The notes under the pieces were generated by a model. The model was not told the DNA's origin and ran no database searches. It saw only the letters and a list, made by a program, of their open reading frames with translations. A DNA stretch of 5,279 nt from DATCLS01 sp035296625. Lineage in GTDB: Bacteria; Actinomycetota; Acidimicrobiia; Acidimicrobiales; VFJN01. Position numbers and translations under genes: made by a program. Position 1 is the stretch's first letter, and each line of letters begins with the position of its first letter. The DNA lies in the NCBI GenBank assembly GCA_035296625.1, contig DATHAO010000048.1, positions 1-5,279 of the forward strand. Reading direction: 5' to 3'. This document shows positions 1 through 4,839 of the stretch, in pieces.

Positions 1-333
1 GGCGTCGGACCCGAGCACGACGAAGAGCTGGCGGGTCGGGTCCTCGTCGAGCAGGACGGCGAGCGTGTCGGCCGTGTAGGACATGCCGCCCCGGTCGATC
101 TCCGCCCGGCTGGCCTCGAGGCCCTCGACCCGGCCCACGGCGGCGGCCACCATCGCGTAGCGGTCCTCGGACGGGCTGATGTCGCGGGTGCCGAGCTTCT
201 GCCACGGTTGGTCGTTGACGACGAGCAGCACCCGGTCGAGCGCCAGCTCGTACCGCACGTTCACGGCCGTGACGAGGTGACCGACATGTGGCGGGTCGAA
301 CGTGCCGCCGAAGATGCCGAGGCGCTCCCCCAT
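1..333 (-). CDS. nadD: Nicotinate-nucleotide adenylyltransferase (NadD), N-terminal 111 residues, cut by window edge
   Basis: NadD transfers the AMP part of ATP to nicotinate mononucleotide, giving nicotinate adenine dinucleotide and pyrophosphate, a cytoplasmic step shared by de novo and salvage NAD synthesis. The sequence shows the nucleotidyltransferase signature GGTFDPPHVGH at residues 9-19, including the HxGH motif (H16-H19) that binds ATP phosphates. It also shows the NadD-typical stretch NDQPWQK at 40-46, SYTADT at 85-90, and LGSDA at 107-111 where the window ends. Family members are usually about 190-220 residues, so roughly half is missing. The ATG shares one base with the pncB stop (TGATG), and no strong Shine-Dalgarno is visible, so translation is probably coupled to pncB. 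In many bacteria rsfS follows nadD, but that lies outside the window. NadD rather than coenzyme A enzyme CoaD is chosen because of the motifs and the salvage genes next door. Confidence 0.95.
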   Translation of the reverse strand, partial: MGERLGIFGGTFDPPHVGHLVTAVNVRYELALDRVLLVVNDQPWQKLGTRDISPSEDRYAMVAAAVGRVEGLEASRAEIDRGGMSYTADTLAVLLDEDPTRQLFVVLGSDA

Positions 334-1691
334 CAGCGACCCGTGTGCCCCGCTGCCACCCGTCCCAGCCGCACCTGGTCGGCGAGCGCCGACAGACGCG
401 GCGAGGCGGTGACCGGCCACAGCGGCTCCCTGGACGGCTCGAGGGCGCGCAGCTGGTCGGGCAGGCCGGCCAGGGCGGTCGTGCACCGGGCGCGGATGTC
501 GTCGAGCGCCTCGGCCGGTTCCGTGCGGCGGCCGCCGGCCATGACGCAGCCCAGCAGCGGCCGCCCGGGTAGGTCGTCGTCCTGCAGGCCGACCACGTCA
601 CCGGCCTCGCCGCGCCACACCTGCTTGCGTCCCGGCAAGGTGACCTTGCCGGTCGCCAGCTTCATCTTCGGGCCGTCGTCGTCCTCCACCAGCTTGTAGA
701 CGGCACCGAGCGACGGGGCGTCGGCGCTCGTGCCCAGCTGGGTGCCGACGCCGAACGCGTCGATCGGGGCCCCGGCGGCGCACAGCTCCTGGATGCGGTG
801 CTCGTCGAGGTCGCCGGAGGCCACGATGTCGACCTCGGTCAGCCCCGCGGCGTCGAGGACGGCACGCACCTGCGTGGCGAGGGTCGCGAGCTCGCCCGAG
901 TCGAGCCGCACGCCTGCCACGACGACGCCGTGACCGGCGAGCTCGCGGGCGACCTCGACGGCGTGGTGGGCGCCCTCGACCGTGTCGTAGGTGTCGATGA
1001 GGAGCACCACGCCGCGCGGGAAGGTCCGGGCGTAGGCCCGGAACGCCTCACGCTCGTCGTCGAAGGCCATGACGAACGAGTGGGCCATCGTGCCCGAGAC
1101 CGGAATGCCCCAGCGGGCGCCGGCGGCCACGAGGGAGGTGCCCGCCGCCCCGGCGATCCACGCCGCCCGGGCGGTGGCGAGCGCCGAGTCGACGCCGTGG
1201 GTGCGGCGGGCGGCGAAGTCGAGGAAGCGGCGGTCGCCGCTGGCAATGGCCACCCGTGCCGCCTTCGAGGCCAGCATGGTGTGGCTCGCGATGCGGTTCA
1301 GCAGGAAGGTCTCGACGACCTGCGCTTCGACGATCGGGCCGGTGACCCGGACGAGCGGCTCGCCGGCGAAGACGACCTCGCCCTCGGGGACCGCCCACAC
1401 CTCGCCGGTGAAGCGCAGGTCGACCAGCGAGTCGAGGAAGCGGGCCGGGAACAGGTCGAGCCCCGCCAGGTAGGCGACATCGTCGCGGGTGAAGGACAGT
1501 GCTTCGAGGCCGGCCAGCGCGTCGTCGAGCCCGCCGGCGACGAGGAAGCGACGCGCCTCGGGCAGGTGGCGCACCGACAGCTCGAACGTCGCCTGCTGGT
1601 CGATGCCGTTCGCCTGATAGGCGGCGGCCATCGTCAGCTCGTAGAGGTCCGTGACGAGCGCCGGCGGGGCGACCGGCTGCGGGTCGGTCAC
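333..1691 (-). CDS. pncB: Nicotinate phosphoribosyltransferase (PncB)
   Basis: This enzyme joins nicotinate to PRPP, with ATP hydrolysis, to form nicotinate mononucleotide, the committed step of the Preiss-Handler salvage pathway in the cytoplasm. The 452-residue protein has the usual family length. It opens with the family N-terminal pattern TDLYELTMAAAY (residues 14-25). It carries RRTHGVDSA at 162-170 and GTMAHSFV at 200-207, whose H204 matches the histidine that is phosphorylated in the Salmonella enzyme. RLDSGE (262-267), ASGDLDE (291-297) and GVGTQLGTS (314-322) form the phosphoribosyl-binding face of the barrel, followed by YKLV (332-335). Reading continues open far upstream in this frame, but that stretch is the shadow of pncA. 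The GTG start at 1691 was chosen because it overlaps the pncA stop by four bases (GTGA) and puts the TDLYELTM motif at the normal distance from the N terminus. The stop overlaps the nadD start. Confidence 0.96.
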   Translation of the reverse strand: MTDPQPVAPPALVTDLYELTMAAAYQANGIDQQATFELSVRHLPEARRFLVAGGLDDALAGLEALSFTRDDVAYLAGLDLFPARFLDSLVDLRFTGEVWAVPEGEVVFAGEPLVRVTGPIVEAQVVETFLLNRIASHTMLASKAARVAIASGDRRFLDFAARRTHGVDSALATARAAWIAGAAGTSLVAAGARWGIPVSGTMAHSFVMAFDDEREAFRAYARTFPRGVVLLIDTYDTVEGAHHAVEVARELAGHGVVVAGVRLDSGELATLATQVRAVLDAAGLTEVDIVASGDLDEHRIQELCAAGAPIDAFGVGTQLGTSADAPSLGAVYKLVEDDDGPKMKLATGKVTLPGRKQVWRGEAGDVVGLQDDDLPGRPLLGCVMAGGRRTEPAEALDDIRARCTTALAGLPDQLRALEPSREPLWPVTASPRLSALADQVRLGRVAAGHTGR

Positions 1692-2317
1692 GCCAGCGCG
1701 ACCCCGGCTGCGGCCATCTCCCCGATGGCCCGCTCGCCGTCGCCGGGCTCGAGCTCGACCGCCCGCACGCCGGCGCGGACCACCGTGGTGGGGTAGCCGA
1801 GCGCCACCGCGTCGAGAGCGGTGGCCTTCACGCAATAGTCGGTGGCCAGGCCCACGACCACGACCCGCTCGACGCCGCGGTCGGCCAACAGCCCGGCCAG
1901 CGCGGTGGGATGGGTCTCGCCGGTCCGCGGGTCGGCGACCGTGAAGCCCGAGTAGCCGTCCTCGCCGCCGGTCCCCTTGCGGACGCGCTCCCCCTCGACC
2001 ACCAGGTCGGGGTGCAACTCGGCGCCCCACGTGCCGCGCACGCAGTGGACCGGCCAGGTGCCACCGTCCTTCGCGAAGTGCGGCGTGTTGGGGGGATGCC
2101 AGTCCTGCGTGTAGGCGACGAGCGCCCGGGTGGCCTGCGCGGCGACGACCTCGGCGTTCACGACGGGCAGCACGGCCTCACCGTCGGGCACGGCGAGACT
2201 GCCCGCCGGATCGGCGAAGTCGTTCTGCACGTCGACGACCACGAGGGCGGTCCGGCTGTCGTAGTGCGACGCCACCCTCTGAACGCTATTCGGTCCCCCG
2301 GCGAACGCGTTGGTCAC
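1688..2317 (-). CDS. pncA: Nicotinamidase (PncA)
   Basis: PncA hydrolyses nicotinamide to nicotinate and ammonia, feeding PncB next door; in mycobacteria the same enzyme activates pyrazinamide. The 209-residue isochorismatase-fold protein has the full catalytic triad: D29 in VVVDVQNDF, K114 in VRKGTGG, and C162 in GLATDYCVKAT. Metal ligands are also in place: D72, H74 and H80 in QDWHPPNTPH, and H91 in WPVHCVRGT, matching D49, H51, H57 and H71 of the M. tuberculosis enzyme. The chosen GTG at 2317 overlaps the upstream stop as GTGA and has GAGG four bases before it. This gives about 20 more residues before the catalytic aspartate than in the mycobacterial protein. An internal GTG at V15 would give a more usual N terminus, but its AGAGG directly abuts the start codon, so I prefer the longer form with moderate certainty. 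The stop overlaps pncB by four bases. Confidence 0.96.
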   Translation of the reverse strand: MTNAFAGGPNSVQRVASHYDSRTALVVVDVQNDFADPAGSLAVPDGEAVLPVVNAEVVAAQATRALVAYTQDWHPPNTPHFAKDGGTWPVHCVRGTWGAELHPDLVVEGERVRKGTGGEDGYSGFTVADPRTGETHPTALAGLLADRGVERVVVVGLATDYCVKATALDAVALGYPTTVVRAGVRAVELEPGDGERAIGEMAAAGVALA

Positions 2318-3726
2318 GCGTCCTCGTAGGTCCAGTCCGGGCGCTTGCGGGCCTGCGCCGCGTCGTAGGTGGCGGTCCCACCGGCGAGGTCGACGAGCTT
2401 GGGCACGGTGAAGCCGCGCTCCGGGAGGGCGTCGCCCTCGAGCGCGGCGGCCACCTCGTCGGGGAACGCCTGGAGCAGGCTGGCGATGACCCGCTGCTCC
2501 TGCACCGGCAGGTAGCACCGGTTGCCGTCGGTCACGGTCTGCAGGCGGAACGCGATCGCCTCGAGGTCGTCGGGCACCGCCTCCGCCCGGGCCAGCACCT
2601 CGAGCCGGTCCGTCACGGCGCCGCACCCGAGCTTGCAGGCCGGGCACTGGCCGCACGACTCGACGTAGAGGAAGCGCGACAGCTCCCGCGCCACCTCGAC
2701 CATCGAGGCGGTGTCGTCGAGGACGAGGAAGCCCGCGGCCCCGAGGCCCGAGCCGGCGGCGGCCATGGCCTCGTGGCTGCAGGCCACGTCGAGCTGGTCG
2801 CCCGTCAGCACGGGGTTGGCCGCCCCGGACAGCACCGCCTTGATCGTGCGGCCCGGCGCCACGCCCCCGCCGACGCGCTCGATCACCTCGCCCAGCGGCG
2901 TGCCCATCTCGACCTCCCCCACGCCCGGGCGCACGACGTCGCCCACGACCGTCGCCACCACGAAGCCGGGCGACTGCGGCGTGCCCAGCGACCGGTGCCA
3001 CTCGGGACCGCGCGCCAGCACGAGGGCGGCGGTGGCGAGCGTCTCGACGTTGTTCACGACCGTCGGGTTCGACGAGGGCACGTCGTCGACCACGCCGGCC
3101 GGCGCCGCGCTCCAGCCGCTGGTGGGCACGGTGGCGAACAGGCCGTGGATGTAGGGCGGCAGGGTGCGCGGCAGCGGATCGCCGCCCTCGATGACCTGGA
3201 GGAGGCCTGTCTCCTCGCCGTAGAGGTACGCGTCGGGGCCGAGCACGACCTGGATGGCGACGTCGCCGACGAGGCCGGCGTCGGTCATCTCGTCGACGGC
3301 CAGGGCCAGGCGCTCGGTCTCGACCTCGAAGCGCTCCTTCACGCCGACGAAGGCCCGGGCGGCGCCGACGGCGTAGGCGGCGATGGCGACGCCCTCGACC
3401 ACCGCGTAGGGGTCGGCCCGCAGGATGGCCCGGTCCTTGAACGTGGCCGGCTCGCCCTCGGCCCCGTTGCACACCACGAAGGTCTGGCTACTGGTGCCGT
3501 CGCGGTCCACGGCCGCAGCCTGGGCGGCGTCGCGCACCGACTGCCACTTTCGCCCGGTCGGGAAGCCACCGCCGCCCCGGCCCCGCAGGCCCGAGAGGAT
3601 GACCTCCTGGATGGTGCCCCCGGGACCCAGTTCGTGCGCCCTGGCCAGACCGGCTCCGCCCCCCTGTTCCCGATAGCGGGTGACATCAGTCACCGGTGGA
3701 TCGGCCAGCAGGATGGGTAGCTGCAT
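2314..3726 (-). CDS. Orphan NuoF-like NADH-binding flavoprotein with SLBB and 4Fe-4S domains
   Basis: The 470-residue protein belongs to the NuoF/HoxF family, whose members oxidise NADH with FMN and pass electrons to a 4Fe-4S cluster. The FMN/NADH fold shows GRGGGGFPTGRKW (49-61), CNGAEGEP then KDR (86-99), LYGEETGLLQVIEG (168-181) and NPTVVNNVETLA (220-231). An SLBB-type segment follows at about 255-300. The cluster motif is C358-x2-C361-x2-C364-x39-C404, as in complex I NuoF; C368 is an extra cysteine. About 40 residues after the normal NuoF end close with RPDWTYED. No NuoE, NuoG or other complex I gene is present; instead it heads a NAD salvage operon. The conserved acidic residue of the FMN motif NADE is alanine here (NGAE). 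The ATG at 3726 was chosen because it is the first start in frame, with GGAG only two bases before it and GAGGG twelve bases before. It is likely cytoplasmic, with no membrane segment. Its electron acceptor is unknown. Confidence 0.9.
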   Translation of the reverse strand: MQLPILLADPPVTDVTRYREQGGGAGLARAHELGPGGTIQEVILSGLRGRGGGGFPTGRKWQSVRDAAQAAAVDRDGTSSQTFVVCNGAEGEPATFKDRAILRADPYAVVEGVAIAAYAVGAARAFVGVKERFEVETERLALAVDEMTDAGLVGDVAIQVVLGPDAYLYGEETGLLQVIEGGDPLPRTLPPYIHGLFATVPTSGWSAAPAGVVDDVPSSNPTVVNNVETLATAALVLARGPEWHRSLGTPQSPGFVVATVVGDVVRPGVGEVEMGTPLGEVIERVGGGVAPGRTIKAVLSGAANPVLTGDQLDVACSHEAMAAAGSGLGAAGFLVLDDTASMVEVARELSRFLYVESCGQCPACKLGCGAVTDRLEVLARAEAVPDDLEAIAFRLQTVTDGNRCYLPVQEQRVIASLLQAFPDEVAAALEGDALPERGFTVPKLVDLAGGTATYDAAQARKRPDWTYEDA

Positions 3727-3755
3727 ATCTCCGGCTTTCCCTCGCCCGGTGCATC

Positions 3756-3775
3756 CAAAAACCCCTGCGTAGGGG
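3756..3775 (-). promoter_or_regulatory. Inverted repeat with T-tract: possible attenuator hairpin or operator
   Basis: CCCCT (3762-3766) and AGGGG (3771-3775) form a perfect 5-bp stem around a 4-base loop. Read on the minus strand, toward the NuoF-like gene, the hairpin is followed at once by five T residues (3761-3757), the shape of a short intrinsic terminator lying about 30 bases before the start codon. If transcription starts upstream of it, it would sit in the operon's leader and could attenuate it. The stem is short, so an alternative is a protein-binding palindrome shared by the two divergent genes. This is inference from shape only. Confidence 0.35.
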
Positions 3776-3800
3776 AATCACACCGCGGTAGTCGTGGTTG

Positions 3801-3805
3801 AGGAG
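3801..3805 (+). promoter_or_regulatory. Ribosome binding site of the sigma factor gene
   Basis: AGGAG lies seven bases before the ATG at 3813. This decides the start: an in-frame TTG at 3798 would add five residues, but it overlaps the binding site itself, so the ATG is used. Confidence 0.85.
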
Positions 3806-3812
3806 TAACGAG

Positions 3813-4643
3813 ATGAGTGATTCGGTGGGTCAGTACCTGAACGAAATCGGCCTCGTGCCCCTCCTTACCGCGGACGAGGAGCGCGAGCTGTCGCAGACCA
3901 TTGAGCGCGGCCGAGACGCAAGTGTGCGCATCGAGGCCGGCGAGCGCAGCCGCGAGCTGCGCAAGGCGGTGAGTGCGGCCGCCGCAGCCAAGGACAGGTT
4001 CATCCGGGCCAACCTACGGCTCGTGGTGAGCATCGCACGCCGCTACCCCCTCCCTCCGTCGATGGAGCTGCTCGACCTGATCCAGGAGGGCAACCTGGGC
4101 CTCGAGCACGCCGTCGACAAGTTCGACTGGCGGAAGGGCTTCAAGTTCTCGACCTACGCCACCTTCTGGATCCGCCAGGCCATCGGCCGGGCGCTCGACC
4201 AGAAGGCCAGCCTGGTCCGCCTCCCCGGTGACCGGTCCGCCTCGCTGCGGGCCGCCCTGCGGCAGGCCTCGGGCGACGGCGAAGAGCTCGACGACGAGAA
4301 CGCCCGCCTGTACCGGCTCACGACGCCGACGTCGCTCGACCGCCCGGTCGGCGACGACGACGGCAGCGAGCTGGTCGACCTCCTGGCCGCGGACGTGCCC
4401 ACGCCCGAGCAGGTCATGGTCGACCGCGAGGAGGAGGCGACGCTGCACGACCTCCTCGGGGTGCTCGACAGCCGGGCCCGGTTCGCCGTCGAGCAGCGCT
4501 TCGGCCTCACCGACGGACGCAAGCGCAGCTACCGCGAGGTCGGCGAGGAGCTCGGCGTCACGGCCGAGGCGGCCCGGCGCCTGGTGAAGCGGGCGGTCGA
4601 CGCCGTGCGGGAAGAGGCCGCCGCCCGTTCCAGCGCCGCCTGA
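3813..4643 (+). CDS. RNA polymerase sigma-70 family factor, group 2-like, with reduced region 3
   Basis: The 276-residue protein directs RNA polymerase to a set of promoters. It lacks region 1.1 and opens at once with region 1.2 (DSVGQYLNEIG, residues 3-13). Region 2.1 is FIRANLRLVVSIARRY (63-78), region 2.2 is LLDLIQEGNLGLEHAVDKFDW (86-106), and regions 2.3-2.4 are FKFSTYATFWIRQAIGRAL (110-128). Region 4.2 has a helix-turn-helix at about 239-266 (SYREVGEELGVTAEAARR and following). Region 3 is shortened: after VRLPGD (135-140) the usual HTH-like segment is replaced by an acidic linker (about 150-165) before SLDRPVGDDDGSELVDLL (174-191). Several residues that in E. coli sigma-70 touch the promoter are changed. 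No anti-sigma gene is adjacent, and it is transcribed away from the NAD operon. Group 2, rather than an ECF factor, is chosen because region 1.2 and a near-complete core region 2 are present. Its regulon is unknown. Confidence 0.93.
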   Translation: MSDSVGQYLNEIGLVPLLTADEERELSQTIERGRDASVRIEAGERSRELRKAVSAAAAAKDRFIRANLRLVVSIARRYPLPPSMELLDLIQEGNLGLEHAVDKFDWRKGFKFSTYATFWIRQAIGRALDQKASLVRLPGDRSASLRAALRQASGDGEELDDENARLYRLTTPTSLDRPVGDDDGSELVDLLAADVPTPEQVMVDREEEATLHDLLGVLDSRARFAVEQRFGLTDGRKRSYREVGEELGVTAEAARRLVKRAVDAVREEAAARSSAA

Positions 4644-4651
4644 CGGCGTAG

Positions 4652-4661
4652 TCTGATCAGA
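4652..4661. promoter_or_regulatory. Perfect 10-bp palindrome, possible operator
   Basis: TCTGATCAGA reads the same on both strands and lies nine bases after the sigma stop codon. It is followed by TTCGATAAC, in which GATAAC (4666-4671) matches a -10 box at four of six positions, but no convincing -35 is spaced correctly. It may be an operator for the downstream aroG gene or may be chance. Confidence 0.25.
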
Positions 4662-4675
4662 GTTCGATAACACCG

Positions 4676-4709
4676 GAGGACGTCGGGGCTCCCGCCCCCC
4701 GGCGTCCTC
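4676..4709 (+). terminator. Strong GC-rich hairpin after the sigma gene, probable U-less terminator
   Basis: GAGGACG (4676-4682) pairs with CGTCCTC (4703-4709), and the stem continues with one T-G wobble and then CGGGG with CCCCG, giving a 13-bp stem around an 8-base loop. It lies 32 bases after the sigma stop. No T-tract follows, as is common for actinobacterial terminators. A role in the aroG leader is the alternative. Confidence 0.55.
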
Positions 4710-4716
4710 GGCCGGG

Positions 4717-4746
4717 CCAGCCGCTTCCCCCAGTGGAGGCGGCTGG
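4717..4746 (+). terminator. Second tandem hairpin, probable terminator
   Basis: CCAGCCGCTTCC (4717-4728) pairs with GGAGGCGGCTGG (4735-4746) through 12 bp including one T-G wobble, around a 6-base loop. It starts seven bases after the first hairpin and is followed by the partly T-rich TTCGCTGTTCG. The two hairpins together look like a tandem terminator separating the sigma gene from aroG. Confidence 0.5.
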
Positions 4747-4779
4747 TTCGCTGTTCGACACTCTGCACACCAGCCATCG

Positions 4780-4839
4780 ATGGGAAGCGTAAGTCGTTTG
4801 GCAGATCGCGCCCTGCGCAGCCAGTCTGGAGCGTCATGA
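4780..4839 (+). CDS. Possible 19-codon leader ORF overlapping the aroG start
   Basis: ATG at 4780 opens a frame encoding MGSVSRLADRALRSQSGAS. Its TGA stop shares ATGA with the aroG start codon, the same geometry as coupled genes. It contains no Trp, Phe or Tyr, so it is not a classic aromatic amino acid attenuator peptide. No Shine-Dalgarno is visible before it, so it would need leaderless or weak initiation. It may well be chance; it is listed because of the exact overlap and its place in the leader of a regulated pathway gene. Confidence 0.2.
   Translation: MGSVSRLADRALRSQSGAS
4828..4831 (+). promoter_or_regulatory. Ribosome binding site of aroG
   Basis: GGAG lies four bases before the ATG at 4836, a slightly short but workable spacing, and supports this start. 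No in-frame upstream start gives a longer protein with family similarity. Confidence 0.6.

Larger units (their letters stand above)
3727..3812. other. Divergent intergenic region between the NAD operon and the sigma gene
   Basis: Both outward-facing genes must be controlled from these 86 bases or from inside the opposite gene. The stretch is visibly more A+T-rich around 3755-3780 than its surroundings. It contains the inverted repeat at 3762-3775 and the sigma gene ribosome binding site. I could not find a -35/-10 pair with good matches and a normal 16-19 base spacer on either strand, so no promoter is called. Confidence 0.6.

Noticed and set aside
798..1796. Long plus-strand open frame antisense to pncB
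   Set aside because: The translation is rich in Gly, Arg, Glu and Asp without any family motif, and it lies opposite a complete, motif-rich gene. Such frames are expected in GC-rich DNA.
1688..3472. Apparent long fusion protein ending in PncA
   Set aside because: The upstream part is Arg- and Gly-rich shadow translation of the NuoF-like gene in another frame; only the last 209 codons carry nicotinamidase motifs.
2773..3720. Long plus-strand open frame antisense to the NuoF-like gene
   Set aside because: Low-complexity His, Arg, Gly and Ala composition and no recognisable domain; the minus strand encodes a clear protein with intact cofactor motifs.
3798..3812. Upstream TTG start for the sigma factor
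   Set aside because: The TTG overlaps the AGGAG ribosome binding site that serves the ATG at 3813.
4640..4671. CTGACG ... GATAAC as a promoter for aroG
   Set aside because: The spacer is 20 bases and each box matches only four of six consensus positions, so the call is too weak.
4755..4783. TCGACA as a -35 box upstream of aroG
   Set aside because: The -35 match is good, but 17 bases downstream the sequence is CGATGG, which does not resemble a -10 box.
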